From Vibrio gallicus (GTDB lineage: Bacteria > Pseudomonadota > Gammaproteobacteria > Enterobacterales > Vibrionaceae), in assembly GCF_024346875.1 (NCBI RefSeq), contig NZ_AP024872.1:186001-250000 (forward strand): a stretch of 64,000 nucleotides of DNA. Direction: 5' to 3'. Shown here piece by piece: positions 27,520 to 37,316 of this stretch. The notes under the pieces are model-generated. The model was given only the letters and a program-made list of their open reading frames with translations, did no database searches and was not told the origin of the DNA. The position numbers were made by a program, and so were the translations under genes. The number at the start of each line of letters is the position of its first letter. Position 1 is the first letter of the stretch.

Positions 27520-28431
27520 ATGAATAATGACAGCGTTCAATCCTCCAATCTTGGCCAAGGGTCCCTTCGCCAAAATCGTGGTGTTGACTGGAGAGAGCGT
27601 ATCTTCCATACGCTTTTTCTTACCAGTGCAATTATCGGCATTCTTTCTCTTGCCATCATTGCTTATTTTATTGTTGTTGAAAGTATCCCAGCTTTTCAGG
27701 AAGTGGGTGTTAGCGGCATCGTATTAGGTCAAAACTGGTTACCGCCTGCGCTTTACGGCGTTGCAACTATGATAGTCGCTTCGCTGGTATCTACCATAGG
27801 CGCAGTTTTATTTGGTGTGCCAGTCGGCGTTTTGACGGCTATTTTCATTGCAGAAGTCGCGCCTAAGCGCGCCGCGAATTTAATTCGTCCTGCGATTGAG
27901 TTATTAGCGGGTATTCCTTCTGTAGTATATGGATTCTTTGGCTTAGTTATCATCGTTCCTCTTATCCAAGAGGTCTTTGATGTGCCAGCGGGTAATACCA
28001 TTCTTGCGGGTATTATTGTACTCGGCATTATGATTCTACCGACGGTAATTACTGTCTCAGAAACCTCTATTCGCGCAGTGCCTCCTGCTTATAAAGAGGG
28101 CTCACTTGCTCTAGGTGCTTCTAAAATCTACACCATCTTCAAGTTACTTGTGCCAGCAGCACGCTCAGGGATTATGACAGGTGTGATTCTTGGAATAGGC
28201 CGTGCACTAGGTGAAACTATGGCAATTATCATGGTGATGGGTAACGCACCTGCAATGCCTGAAGGGATTTTAGATTCTGCTCGTACATTGACTGCCAATA
28301 TCGCAATTGAGATGTCATACGCAAGCGGCGTGCATGCCAGCGCACTTTACGCAACTGGCGTGGTTCTGTTGGTGTTTATCATGCTCCTCAACGGTGCCTT
28401 ATTGTACCTAAACCGTGAAAAGGCGAAGTAA
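27520..28431 (+). CDS. pstC: Phosphate ABC transporter permease PstC
   Basis: A 303-aa inner-membrane permease with about six helices. The EAA-like loop is PAYKEGSLALGASKIYTIFK, followed by GIGRALGETMAIIMVMG, typical of PstC. It forms the phosphate channel with PstA. The ATG at 27520 is preferred. A GTG at 27508 would add four residues (MNFS). No strong ribosome site distinguishes them. It is second in the pst operon. Confidence 0.93.
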   Translation: MNNDSVQSSNLGQGSLRQNRGVDWRERIFHTLFLTSAIIGILSLAIIAYFIVVESIPAFQEVGVSGIVLGQNWLPPALYGVATMIVASLVSTIGAVLFGVPVGVLTAIFIAEVAPKRAANLIRPAIELLAGIPSVVYGFFGLVIIVPLIQEVFDVPAGNTILAGIIVLGIMILPTVITVSETSIRAVPPAYKEGSLALGASKIYTIFKLLVPAARSGIMTGVILGIGRALGETMAIIMVMGNAPAMPEGILDSARTLTANIAIEMSYASGVHASALYATGVVLLVFIMLLNGALLYLNREKAK

Positions 28432-28435
28432 AGTC

Positions 28436-29299
28436 ATGGATATAGCTAAATTAAAACAAGCTCGTCAACGCAAAGACCAAATGTTAAGTGCATTTGTATG
28501 GTTGGCCGCAGCCCTCACTGTTGGTTTCCTGTTTTGGATAATCTGGTACGTTCTTTCAAATGGTTTGAAGTTCGTTGACCTTAACTTTATCTTTGATGAT
28601 TACACGCGTACTGGTGAAGAACGCGGAATCTTCCCAATGATAATTTCGACCATTTATATGGTTATTGCATCTATCTCGGTCGCGGCGCCGTTAGGCATAA
28701 TGACCGCTATTTATCTTACTGAATACGCCAAAGTTGGCAGTAAGTTTGTGAAAGTGATTCGTTTTTGTACCGAATCTCTAGCGGGTATTCCGTCAATTAT
28801 TTTTGGTCTGTTTGGTATGACCTTTTTTGTCACCATTATGGGGTTTGGGTTTTCCATCCTATCTGGGGCATTAACACTAAGTATCTTGATTTTACCTGTC
28901 ATCATCCGAGCTACTGAAGAAGCTTTGATGGCGGTACCTCAGACATATCGTGAAGGTTCATATGCACTAGGTTCTTCAAGAATCTACACCATTTGGCGCT
29001 TGATTTTGCCAAGCGCAATGCCAGGTATTTTGACCTCGGTCATCTTGAGTATTGGACGTGTTATAGGTGAGTCAGCCCCGGTATTTTTAACCGCAGGTAT
29101 GGTGGCGCGTATTCCTGAATCATTGCTTGACTCAGGTCGTACTTTGACCGTTCACCTCTATAAGTTGACCACTGAGCTGTTTACCATTGATGAATGGAAT
29201 CAAGCCTATGGCACCGCGACGGTACTTATCGTAGTCGTACTGCTTATCAACACGCTGACCAAACTTATCGCTAGTCGTTTCAACAAAGCAACTTACTAA
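28436..29299 (+). CDS. pstA: Phosphate ABC transporter permease PstA
   Basis: A 287-aa permease with six transmembrane helices. The ESLAGIPSIIFGLFGM segment and the coupling loop PQTYREGSYALGSSRIYTIW match PstA. It pairs with PstC and is driven by PstB. The open frame extends 7 codons into pstC. The ATG at 28436, 4 bp after the pstC stop, is the likely start and gives the usual length. Confidence 0.93.
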   Translation: MDIAKLKQARQRKDQMLSAFVWLAAALTVGFLFWIIWYVLSNGLKFVDLNFIFDDYTRTGEERGIFPMIISTIYMVIASISVAAPLGIMTAIYLTEYAKVGSKFVKVIRFCTESLAGIPSIIFGLFGMTFFVTIMGFGFSILSGALTLSILILPVIIRATEEALMAVPQTYREGSYALGSSRIYTIWRLILPSAMPGILTSVILSIGRVIGESAPVFLTAGMVARIPESLLDSGRTLTVHLYKLTTELFTIDEWNQAYGTATVLIVVVLLINTLTKLIASRFNKATY

Positions 29300-29335
29300 G
29301 TGCTAGCCAGATTAAAGAATTCAAGAGACTAAACA

Positions 29336-30085
29336 ATGAACAAATTCAATATCGAAAATTTAGACCTTTTTTATGGCGAAAACCGCGCACTTAAGGCAAT
29401 CAATCTACCGATTCCACAGCGTCAAGTTACGGCGTTAATTGGTCCTTCTGGTTGTGGTAAGTCAACGCTATTGCGTTGCTTAAATCGCATGAACGACCTG
29501 ATTGAAGGTGTAAAAATCACCGGTCTAGTTGAGATGGATAGCCAAGATATATACGGCAATATTGATATTGCTGATCTGCGTATTAAGGTGGGTATGGTTT
29601 TTCAAAAGCCCAATCCATTTCCAATGAGCATTTACGAGAACGTAGCCTACGGTTTACGAGCACAAGGTATCAAAGATAAGAAACACATCGATGAGGTTGT
29701 AGAGCGTTCTTTGCGCGGTGCTGCGTTATGGGATGAGGTAAAAGATCGCCTTAAATCACACGCTTTCGGCCTATCGGGTGGACAGCAGCAGCGATTATGT
29801 ATTGCGCGTACTATTGCCATGGAACCAGATGTTATCTTAATGGACGAGCCAACCTCAGCGCTTGATCCTATCGCAACACATAAAATCGAAGAATTGATGG
29901 AAGACCTAAAAAAGGACTACACCATAGTGATTGTGACGCACTCAATGCAACAGGCTCGTCGTATTTCTGACCGCACGGCTTTTTTCTTAATGGGTGAATT
30001 AGTTGAGCATAATGAAACTCAAGTAATATTCAGTAATCCGAGAGATGACCGCACTCAAGGCTATGTGAATGGCGATTTCGGCTAA
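29336..30085 (+). CDS. pstB: Phosphate ABC transporter ATPase PstB
   Basis: A 249-aa ABC ATPase. Walker A is GPSGCGKST, the signature is LSGGQQQR, Walker B is [13 protein letters not shown], and the switch His lies in VTHSMQQA. The segment [20 protein letters not shown] is the PstB-specific Q-loop. It energises phosphate import. No phoU follows: a terminator comes next. PhoU must therefore be encoded elsewhere if present. Confidence 0.95.
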   Translation: MNKFNIENLDLFYGENRALKAINLPIPQRQVTALIGPSGCGKSTLLRCLNRMNDLIEGVKITGLVEMDSQDIYGNIDIADLRIKVGMVFQKPNPFPMSIYENVAYGLRAQGIKDKKHIDEVVERSLRGAALWDEVKDRLKSHAFGLSGGQQQRLCIARTIAMEPDVILMDEPTSALDPIATHKIEELMEDLKKDYTIVIVTHSMQQARRISDRTAFFLMGELVEHNETQVIFSNPRDDRTQGYVNGDFG

Positions 30086-30142
30086 TCACATGCTTTAAAA
30101 TGTTAAATATAATTACACTATAATAAAAGCGATGGAAACTTT

Positions 30143-30167
30143 GCCCCTCAATCTGAGGGGCTTTTTT
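30143..30167 (+). terminator. Terminator after pstB
   Basis: An 8-bp GC-rich stem (GCCCCTCA / TGAGGGGC) with a 3-nt loop and a T6 run, about 60 bp after the pstB stop. It closes the pstSCAB operon. Confidence 0.9.
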
Positions 30168-30230
30168 GCTAGTTGAGCTTAATTGTGTACTCCAGTAAAC
30201 TCATCTCATAACTATTGAGAGGTTTGAATC

Positions 30231-30431
30231 ATGAGTGATTTTGAAAAAGAACTGCAGGACATGGCTGACAACGTTGCAGACCAACTTGAAGAGCAACTTC
30301 CTACTATTGATGAGCAAAAACGCATAGCGGCGGAGCTCAAAAAGCTTGAGGAAGCAGGTGAGTTAACGCCTGAAGTGTTAGAGAAGTACTTCGGTAAGTT
30401 CAATAATAAAACCGATGCGCCAATTCACTAA
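30231..30431 (+). CDS. Small acidic protein of unknown function
   Basis: A 66-aa, highly charged and largely helical protein (SDFEKELQDMADNVADQLEE, then EEAGELTPEVLEKYFGKF). It has no signal peptide or cysteine. A GAGAGG ribosome site lies about 9 bp upstream, and a terminator follows 15 bp after the stop, so it is a stand-alone gene. The sequence looks like a coiled-coil regulatory or structural protein, but I recognise no family. Its place behind pstB suggests nothing firm about its role. Confidence 0.75.
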   Translation: MSDFEKELQDMADNVADQLEEQLPTIDEQKRIAAELKKLEEAGELTPEVLEKYFGKFNNKTDAPIH

Positions 30432-30445
30432 TAACAAAATGTAAT

Positions 30446-30471
30446 AAAGCCGAGCGATAGTGCTCGGCTTT
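30446..30471 (+). terminator. Terminator after the 66-aa gene
   Basis: The stem AAAGCCGAGC / GCTCGGCTTT with a 6-nt loop, adjacent to the stop codon at 30431. The symmetric A/T ends allow function on either strand. Confidence 0.85.
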
Positions 30472-30742
30472 ATTGGTTAAGGGGCTGGTAGATGGCCCTC
30501 ATCAATGTTAGCGAGCAAACCTATAATCCGCATCAATAATATAGTTCTAAAATAGATATCGTATTTAATAGCGTATGTTCAAATGGGTAAATTATTGGAT
30601 TATTAGGCGTATCAAAGGTGAAAATCAGACCAAAAACGCCTAAAGTTAAATGGCCTTCAAATGGATTTGTAGCTTTGAGATATTGACTCATACAAGGCTT
30701 AAAGGGGTATCGTTTGATGGCATAGGTTCCTAAGGAGGGCTT
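30472..30742. other. Leader region of the LuxR-type regulator
   Basis: A 271-bp AT-rich region without a credible ORF. It must contain the promoter of the LuxR-type gene. A strong ribosome-binding site (AAGGAGGG) lies 7 bp before its ATG. I found no defined operator. Confidence 0.4.
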
Positions 30743-31432
30743 ATGTCGCTATCTTATGCGTGCGGTTATGTCGTTACACGCTCTGATGAATTTGCCAGTG
30801 CAGCAACGGCTATTTTAAGACAGCACTTCACTTCTATTAAATTCTCACACGCCAACAATGTGAGAGACTGTTTTTGTCCTAATGCTTCATTATCAACACG
30901 AAGTATCTATATTATTGACGTTGCTACCAGTGGTAATCCAATCAGAGTTGGCATCAATCCAGCACATGAACGAGGGGATTGGCTGGCGGTTAATGTAGAT
31001 GAAGAAGGATTCCAGTTAGGCGATTGGATCTTGAGTGGTTTTTCTGGGGTTGTGATGCGCCGGCATTGTCTTGAGCACATTGCAAGCGCGGTAGAAGCTG
31101 TAGAAAGTGGTGAGCTTTGGTACTCACGAAGAGATCTCAGTAAGCTTGCTAAAGCCTATCTTGCCAATGAATTTGATCCGCATATTGCAGCTGATGATTT
31201 TGCTTTATCGCATGCGCTTACCCCAAAAGAGAAGAATATCTGTTTAATGCTATTAAAGGGCCTAAATAACCCGCAAATAGCTGAAACCGTTAATGTAAGT
31301 GTCAATACGGTGAAAACACATGCTTCTAGTGTCATGAAAAAAATTAACGTGCACTCTAGGGCAGAGCTTATTGCTAGAGCGGTAGCGCAATCGACAAATT
31401 CACCCAAAAATCACCCGCTAAATGGTAGCTAA
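30743..31432 (+). CDS. LuxR-family regulator of the VpsT/CsgD type
   Basis: A 229-aa regulator. The C-terminal LuxR helix-turn-helix is unmistakable (ALTPKEKNICLMLLKGLNNP through NVSVNTVKTH, about residues 162-215). The N-terminal half resembles a degenerate receiver domain. Just before the linker it has GELWYSRRDLS with W126-Y127-S128-R129, close in sequence and position to the c-di-GMP motif W(F/L/M)(T/S)R of VpsT. It probably controls the pilus operon that begins 89 bp downstream on the same strand. Binding of c-di-GMP is an inference: Tyr replaces the usual Phe/Leu/Met. Confidence 0.82.
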   Translation: MSLSYACGYVVTRSDEFASAATAILRQHFTSIKFSHANNVRDCFCPNASLSTRSIYIIDVATSGNPIRVGINPAHERGDWLAVNVDEEGFQLGDWILSGFSGVVMRRHCLEHIASAVEAVESGELWYSRRDLSKLAKAYLANEFDPHIAADDFALSHALTPKEKNICLMLLKGLNNPQIAETVNVSVNTVKTHASSVMKKINVHSRAELIARAVAQSTNSPKNHPLNGS

Positions 31433-31521
31433 CTCATTCTTTAGGGTGACGCTTTAATTTAGGGGTAACACTAAGCTTTCCTCGCAACTTGGTAAAAGTG
31501 ATAAAAGGCGAGGGATTGATT

Positions 31522-32091
31522 ATGAAACAGGTATTTTTTGCAGCTATCTTGGGGTTAGCCTTGTTTGGGCTAATTATACCGGACGCAGATGCGGGGAAAC
31601 GGCATAAACACCGCATGTGTAATAGCTATGATACTCCACCAGGTGATGATCAGGGAGACGATCCAGGTGGCGTGATGTGTGATATCAGCGATGACATCAT
31701 AATTACAGGGATTGTGCCGTGTGAATGCGAGTTGACTATTGATTTTGATAATACTTTAGGCACAAACGTATTTGCAAGTGAACTTAACCACACAGATCTA
31801 GGGCTCGGTTCCGTATCTGCCTATTGTAATACTGTGGATGGCTTTAAAGTTACCATGAGTTCTGCAAATGGTGGTATGGCTCGTAATGGTGGTGGGGCGC
31901 CCTCCCTTCCATATACTTTAAACGTGGGTAGCTATGTGTTTGACCCAGCGGTAGCGTTTGAAGAGACGATTGATCAGGTGAATGCAACAGATTTTGAAAA
32001 TGCAGCGCTTGAGTTAAATGTCGACGCATCAGATGCTTTAGAAGGGACTTATTCTGATACGGTCACAATTGAAGTAGCCGGTGTGATATAA
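31522..32091 (+). CDS. Putative major pilin subunit of a chaperone-usher system
   Basis: A 189-aa secreted protein with signal peptide MKQVFFAAILGLALFGLIIPDADA. The mature start is unusual: a basic patch (GKRHKHR) and an Asp/Gly/Pro-rich segment (PPGDDQGDDPGG). A beta-rich domain with several cysteines (MCNSYD, VMCDIS, PCECELTID, AYCNTV) and a C-terminal TYSDTVTIEVAGVI strand follows. That last pattern is typical of the spore-coat-U/CsuA-like donor-strand pilins. The ATG at 31522 follows GAGGG, and 11 further upstream codons do not fit a signal peptide. The gene is followed directly by chaperone and usher genes. Confidence 0.7.
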   Translation: MKQVFFAAILGLALFGLIIPDADAGKRHKHRMCNSYDTPPGDDQGDDPGGVMCDISDDIIITGIVPCECELTIDFDNTLGTNVFASELNHTDLGLGSVSAYCNTVDGFKVTMSSANGGMARNGGGAPSLPYTLNVGSYVFDPAVAFEETIDQVNATDFENAALELNVDASDALEGTYSDTVTIEVAGVI

Positions 32092-32173
32092 GCAGTACGC
32101 CGAATTGTTACCAAATTAGATCATCTCTTATGAGCGGGTATTTACTCGCTCATGTTGATTTTAAGGAGGAAAC

Positions 32174-32863
32174 ATGAGGGGTTTAATTGTTTTTTTGTCG
32201 GTTGGAGTATTGTGGGCAATACAGGCATGGGCTTATCAAGTTACTCCTATGTATTTGGAGATGGAATATGTGGGGCGTAAGGCTCAATCGAGTTATCAGG
32301 TAACGAATAACACCAGTCAGCCAGTTATGCTGGATGTTCTTGTGCATAAAGTGTCAATAGACCCTGAAACCAATCAAGAAATAAGTACCGCAGCGGATGA
32401 AGACTTTTTGATTTTGCCGCCACAAGCTATGGTAGCGCCGAATACGATCCGTCGTTTCAGGGTTCGCTATTTGGGTGAAGGGCAGGTAGATAGCACTCAA
32501 ACCTACAGGGTGATGTTTGAGCAACTGCAAACCAACGATGGCAACGAGACTGCGTCTCAGGTCAAATTCCTATTTAATTTCTCGACTGTAGTTTTTGTCT
32601 CACCTACACAAGATAAGTGTACCCGAACCCTAAATGCACAGGTAGATTCCCCCAATATTGTATTGGTGAATAAAGGCAATTGCGTGATTAACATTGGGCA
32701 AGCACGCCTTACTTTTGCTGTCGGTGATGAAGAAACAGAGTCTACTTGGAGTGGGTTGGAGCTGGAAAATAGCTCTAACTACCTCATACCTAAAGTGACC
32801 AAAAAATATGTACTTCCTAAGGAGTTGCAAGGCTCTAGGCTTGTAGATATCAATCTAAATTAG
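32174..32863 (+). CDS. Periplasmic pilus chaperone (PapD-like)
   Basis: A 229-aa immunoglobulin-fold chaperone with a cleavable signal (cleaved near AWAYQ). The first domain contains the subunit-capping strand region (NTIRRFRVRYLGEGQ) and a conserved TYRVMFEQL strand, as in archaic and alternate FimC-like chaperones. It holds subunits in the periplasm by donor-strand complementation and hands them to the usher. A disulfide pair (CTRTLN, NCVINIG) in the second domain fits the non-classical groups. It has a strong AGGAGG site and lies 13 bp before the usher gene. Confidence 0.82.
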   Translation: MRGLIVFLSVGVLWAIQAWAYQVTPMYLEMEYVGRKAQSSYQVTNNTSQPVMLDVLVHKVSIDPETNQEISTAADEDFLILPPQAMVAPNTIRRFRVRYLGEGQVDSTQTYRVMFEQLQTNDGNETASQVKFLFNFSTVVFVSPTQDKCTRTLNAQVDSPNIVLVNKGNCVINIGQARLTFAVGDEETESTWSGLELENSSNYLIPKVTKKYVLPKELQGSRLVDINLN

Positions 32864-32875
32864 TGTCTTGTCATC

Positions 32876-35302
32876 ATGATAAGGTTGCTAAGTACCTTAC
32901 TATGTATCTTCTTTTTTAGCTGGGTATATGCCAACCAGTGGACCTTTCCAGTGCCTCTTTATCGAGGACAAACCCAGATATCTGAAATAAACATTGTGAC
33001 CGATGGTGAGCGTTTGATAGGGATTAGCGCCACCGAATTGCATGAAAGATTAAAGAACTATCTGGCTCCTGATGTAAATGAGTCGCTATTACGTTTTGGA
33101 AATAAGGTTGTGAGCCAACAAGAACTGCAAGATATGGGGATTGAACTGACGTTCGATAACCTTGACCTTAGCTTGACATTGTCTCTGGAAAAAGACCGAG
33201 CTAAGCGCAATGAATACAGCTTTGATATTCCCTATGAAAAGCCGATTTATAGTGAGTCGGGATTTTTTGCGTGGCACAACATCTTTAATTTAACGGCGTC
33301 GTATGTCGATAGTGAGCAGGATACTCAACAAACGGATTGGCGTTTTGAATGGGTAGCGAGCAGTAATTTTGGGGGTTATCAAGGATTGAATATTGATGGT
33401 GCTTTGTATGTTGCCCCAGAAAATTTAGCGGATGATTCTGACAATATTCAAGTTTATCGTGGTGATGTGAGAGCATTTGTTGATAGGCCTGATTATCCAA
33501 TGCGATTTAGTGTTGGTGATATTAATCCGTTTGTAACGGGGCACCTGCCTTCTGTGCCCTTAGGCGGTGTAGCAATGGAGCGTTTGTGGAACCGTTTGCA
33601 ACCGACACGAAACATTCAATCTGGTGGTTCGCAAGAGGTCTATCTGGTTGAGAGTGCCACGGTTTCAGTCTACGTAAATGACACCTTTTATGGTGATTTG
33701 CGTCTTCCTCCTGGCCGCTACGATATCGATGACTTGCCCCTTCGTCAGGGAAATAACGACATACGTTTGGAAATTCGTTATCAATCAGGACGGCGTGAAG
33801 AAATAACGTATAGCCAGTTCTTTAATACCAGATTATTGCGTCAAGGGTACAGTGATTACGGTATATATGCTGGTGTGGTATCTAATGTGGCGGACCGAGA
33901 GTATATCTACGATGAGCAGCAATACGTGGTGCAGTCTTATGTTGACTACGGATTAACAGATGCTTTTACCGTCGGCATAAACGGTATATATCATCCGTTA
34001 GGTCAGATTGCAGGTATGAGCCTTGGACTGGGGACGGGGTTTGCCAATATCGGATTAAGAGCGAGCGCACTTCATTATCAAGAGCAGCAGGTCGATTCTC
34101 CCTATTATGGTGCGATTGTCTCACTCGACTATGCAAGTTCAGTATGGGGAAACCTTGGCTACAATGCCCCTAATTTTAGAGTCGGTGTAGAAGGCTTCAC
34201 CGATTACAGGGCGACGCCATGGAGCGCAGCTCCTCTTGAAACTGGTGGTCGAGCATTGCTTGATTATACCTATCGAATGACGTCGTATTTGAGTTTAAAT
34301 AGTTATGTGGAATATGACATGCTCACATTCCCTGAGCAGAATGAACTGTTTGCACAACTGGAACTACAAGTAGGGTATCAGGACTTCGAGCTCACTATAG
34401 GGGCTGATTATCTGCAAAACAAAGGAGCGTTTGAGTTTGAGGAGACAACTTATTACTTCATTGTTGAGTGGGATTGGTATTCAGATAGTGGAGAATATGA
34501 AGCGCTAGCCCAGTATTTTAGTCGTGGTAACGTCGCGCGTACTGCGTTTAGTAAATACAGTTCGAACTCGGTTGGTAGTTATGGTTATCAATTGCTAGGA
34601 GAGTATGGTGATGAGGCGCAACTCTATGAAGCAAGAGCCGATTATATTGGAAATCGCTTCTCTGCTGAGGTTGATGTCAATCGGGTTGTCGACAATCAAG
34701 ATATATTTACCGCCAATACGGTATCAGGGCGTTTATCTAGTGGTTTGACCGTAGTAGATAGTGATGTTTCTTGGAATCGAGGCTATCGAGGCCCTGCGGC
34801 GATAATCAAGGTGCACGACTCTATACAAGTGCCAGTAAACATTAATGAGTACGAAGACCAATCTCCAGAAGCTAGCGCAACCTCTAGCTTAAATAATTCT
34901 ACTTCCCTATACGGGCATTCATACAGTTCATTTAACGTGACGATTCCGGAAGCAGATATAGGTTATGACTATGGTTCTGGCTACTATCAGATAGTCCCCG
35001 GCTCAAATACTGGTCACGTTGTGACTGTCGGCTCTGATGAATCAAAGACCGTAATTGGGACATTGAAGTTGAGCAATGGTGACGCGGTTATATTGCGTAA
35101 TGGCGTGGTCAGTGGTGAGGGGATCACGCGCAGTATATTCACTAACAAAGCGGGTCGATTTGCTATTGATCGCATGAAAAGTGGCCGCTATACAGTGACT
35201 ATTATTGGTACGCCGGAATTAACGGGCGACTTAATTATTGAACAAACCAGTGATAATTTAATTTATCTGCAAGCATTAACCTTGCGCGAGGTATCACCAT
35301 GA
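32876..35302 (+). CDS. Outer-membrane pilus usher
   Basis: An 808-aa beta-barrel assembly platform. The signal peptide ends near VYA. The N-terminal periplasmic domain is followed by a long barrel region rich in Tyr/Gly strands. The plug-like segment VESATVSVYVNDTFYGDLRLPPGRYDIDDL lies at about residues 260-290, here given only by its ends. The C-terminal domain holds a carboxypeptidase-regulatory-like fold (SNGDAVILRNGVV, NKAGRFAIDRMKSGRYTVTI). The length fits CS1/alternate or archaic ushers (800-870 aa). The stop overlaps the next gene by 4 bp. Confidence 0.85.
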   Translation: MIRLLSTLLCIFFFSWVYANQWTFPVPLYRGQTQISEINIVTDGERLIGISATELHERLKNYLAPDVNESLLRFGNKVVSQQELQDMGIELTFDNLDLSLTLSLEKDRAKRNEYSFDIPYEKPIYSESGFFAWHNIFNLTASYVDSEQDTQQTDWRFEWVASSNFGGYQGLNIDGALYVAPENLADDSDNIQVYRGDVRAFVDRPDYPMRFSVGDINPFVTGHLPSVPLGGVAMERLWNRLQPTRNIQSGGSQEVYLVESATVSVYVNDTFYGDLRLPPGRYDIDDLPLRQGNNDIRLEIRYQSGRREEITYSQFFNTRLLRQGYSDYGIYAGVVSNVADREYIYDEQQYVVQSYVDYGLTDAFTVGINGIYHPLGQIAGMSLGLGTGFANIGLRASALHYQEQQVDSPYYGAIVSLDYASSVWGNLGYNAPNFRVGVEGFTDYRATPWSAAPLETGGRALLDYTYRMTSYLSLNSYVEYDMLTFPEQNELFAQLELQVGYQDFELTIGADYLQNKGAFEFEETTYYFIVEWDWYSDSGEYEALAQYFSRGNVARTAFSKYSSNSVGSYGYQLLGEYGDEAQLYEARADYIGNRFSAEVDVNRVVDNQDIFTANTVSGRLSSGLTVVDSDVSWNRGYRGPAAIIKVHDSIQVPVNINEYEDQSPEASATSSLNNSTSLYGHSYSSFNVTIPEADIGYDYGSGYYQIVPGSNTGHVVTVGSDESKTVIGTLKLSNGDAVILRNGVVSGEGITRSIFTNKAGRFAIDRMKSGRYTVTIIGTPELTGDLIIEQTSDNLIYLQALTLREVSP

Positions 35303-36120
35303 CAAAACGGCTGATGTTATTTGTGATAATTGGGGTAATGAGCAGTATGTCTTATGCTTCATGCTCTGGAAGTTGGGGGATGACAACTAAAGCTGTGCCA
35401 AACAGTGATGTAAGTAATATCCCCAGTTTAAGGTTTGAGGTAGAACTGAGCGAAGCGCTAAGGCGGTGTGATATTAAAGGGATTTCTATTGACTCGTATG
35501 GCAATGGAATGATTCGATTTGAACACGATGGTCAGTCGTTATTTGCTTATATTAGTGATGAATCAGGTAAGACGTATAGTGAACGAGAGAATCGGAAAAT
35601 CTTTATTCCATTTAAACATAACCGTCGCACTCACACCTTTGAATTGAAATTTGTAGAAAATAAAGCCCTGCAACCTGGTTTGTACTCTGGCATTTTGGTT
35701 GGACAGCTACAAGGTTCGCGCAACAATACTAGAAGGCTTAAAAGCTCAGTGCGTATTTACCCATATTTATCGCTGGCCTTTCAGGGCGCGACACTGAATA
35801 ACAACTCTTTAGATATGGGAGTACTAAAAACAGGTGCTCAGAAAAGTATTGATATGATAGTGGGGTCAAACTCTGGGTATTCGGTGAAGATTGAATCTGA
35901 ATATGGTGGATTGATGCATCAAAGTGCTCCCGATCAACTTATTCCCTATTCAATACGTTTAGGCGGAAGGGGGGTCAGCTTTGGGGAACGGATCTATTTT
36001 TCAAGGCCGGGCACTAAAGGAAATAGCCAGAGGTTATCAATAATAATCGATTCCGTGCAGGGGGCAATGGCGGGGTCTTATAAAGATTATATTCGGGTTA
36101 CTGCAATCGCGAACCCATAA
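35299..36120 (+). CDS. Putative minor/tip pilus protein of the usher operon
   Basis: A 273-aa secreted protein with a signal peptide cleaved near SYASCS. It shows no lectin motif. It is beta-rich, with only three cysteines visible, and ends in GSYKDYIRVTAIANP. That terminus resembles the C-terminal strand of pilins that complete a neighbouring subunit. It overlaps the usher gene by 4 bp, so it is translationally coupled and likely exported by that usher, perhaps as a tip adhesin or terminator subunit. Its family is not recognised. Confidence 0.65.
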   Translation: MTKRLMLFVIIGVMSSMSYASCSGSWGMTTKAVPNSDVSNIPSLRFEVELSEALRRCDIKGISIDSYGNGMIRFEHDGQSLFAYISDESGKTYSERENRKIFIPFKHNRRTHTFELKFVENKALQPGLYSGILVGQLQGSRNNTRRLKSSVRIYPYLSLAFQGATLNNNSLDMGVLKTGAQKSIDMIVGSNSGYSVKIESEYGGLMHQSAPDQLIPYSIRLGGRGVSFGERIYFSRPGTKGNSQRLSIIIDSVQGAMAGSYKDYIRVTAIANP

Positions 36121-36134
36121 AATGTACAAATAAA

Positions 36135-36157
36135 AAACCCTTGCATGGCAAGGGTTT
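36135..36157. terminator. Bidirectional terminator between pilus operon and malK
   Basis: The near-perfect inverted repeat AAACCCTTGC ATG GCAAGGGTTT with A-rich and T-rich flanks. It separates the converging usher-operon and malK transcripts. Confidence 0.85.
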
Positions 36158-36191
36158 GAGAATATATAAAGGGCTTAAATCACGGTCGCTT

Positions 36192-37316
36192 TTATGCTTG
36201 CGGGATCTCTGCGCCAACTTCTTGATGTAGGCGGCGACATGCACGGCCATCATCATGGAATAGATGACAGCGCTTTGGATCAATACCGATAGTATAGTGA
36301 TCGCCCGGCTCTACTTCTAACGTATCAGGTTGACGGAAGTTAATATCAGTATCGGCACTTTCTACTGACAGATATACCTGTGTTTCTTGCCCTAGCTTTT
36401 CAACAATCGTTACTTCACCTTGGATAGTTGCCTCTGAAGAGTCGGACATTAAAAGGTGCTCCGGACGAATGCCAAGGGACATACGGTCTCCAACATTAAC
36501 CGTTGTACCGTCAACAGGGATATCAAAGCTGACCTTGTTTTCCAGCTCAACTCTTACATGGGTAGAGCTGGCTTCAATGGCATGAACACTGATGAAATTC
36601 ATCTTAGGTGAACCGATAAAACCTGCCACAAAGCGGTTTTGTGGATAGTGATATAGCTCGAGAGGGCGGCCTACTTGAGAAACATAACCACCATCTAAAA
36701 CCACAATCTTGTCTGCCATTGTCATCGCTTCCACTTGATCGTGGGTTACGTAGATCATTGTACAGCCAAGTTGACGTTGCAGCTTGGTGATTTCACTGCG
36801 CATCTGTACGCGCAAAGCGGCATCGAGGTTTGACAGAGGTTCATCGAGCAGGAATACATTCGGTTGTGATACCAAAGTACGCCCGATAGCAACACGCTGA
36901 CGCTGACCTCCAGATAGAGCCTTAGGCTGACGTTCTAGAAGGTGGGTCAGTTGTAGGATATCTGCGGCATGTTCAACGCGGCGTTGAGTCTCTTGCTTGT
37001 CGGCTTTGGCCAGTTTCATACCAAATGACATGTTGTCATATAAGTTAAGATGAGGATAAAGGGCGTAAGATTGGAATACCATACCCACACCACGCTTGGA
37101 TGGCTCTACATCGTTCATACGCGTATCGCCGATATACAAGTCACCTGATGTGATATCTTCTAAGCCTGCAATACAGCGTAACAGTGTAGATTTACCGCAA
37201 CCCGATGGGCCAACGAACACAACAAATTCGCCTTCATGAATTTCGAGGTTTACATTCTTTGAGATCTCGACGTCACCGTAGGATTTATAGACGTTTTTTA
37301 ACGTGACACTTGTCAT
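36192..37316 (-). CDS. malK: Maltodextrin ABC transporter ATPase MalK
   Basis: A 374-aa ABC ATPase of the sugar-importer type. The nucleotide-binding domain has [26 protein letters not shown] and [16 protein letters not shown]. The regulatory TOBE/OB domain follows ([12 protein letters not shown]). MalK powers MalFGK2 and, in E. coli, also restrains MalT and is inhibited by EIIA-Glc. It is transcribed divergently from malEFG across a 745-bp control region, the same arrangement as in enteric bacteria and vibrios. Confidence 0.94.
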   Translation of the reverse strand: MTSVTLKNVYKSYGDVEISKNVNLEIHEGEFVVFVGPSGCGKSTLLRCIAGLEDITSGDLYIGDTRMNDVEPSKRGVGMVFQSYALYPHLNLYDNMSFGMKLAKADKQETQRRVEHAADILQLTHLLERQPKALSGGQRQRVAIGRTLVSQPNVFLLDEPLSNLDAALRVQMRSEITKLQRQLGCTMIYVTHDQVEAMTMADKIVVLDGGYVSQVGRPLELYHYPQNRFVAGFIGSPKMNFISVHAIEASSTHVRVELENKVSFDIPVDGTTVNVGDRMSLGIRPEHLLMSDSSEATIQGEVTIVEKLGQETQVYLSVESADTDINFRQPDTLEVEPGDHYTIGIDPKRCHLFHDDGRACRRLHQEVGAEIPQA

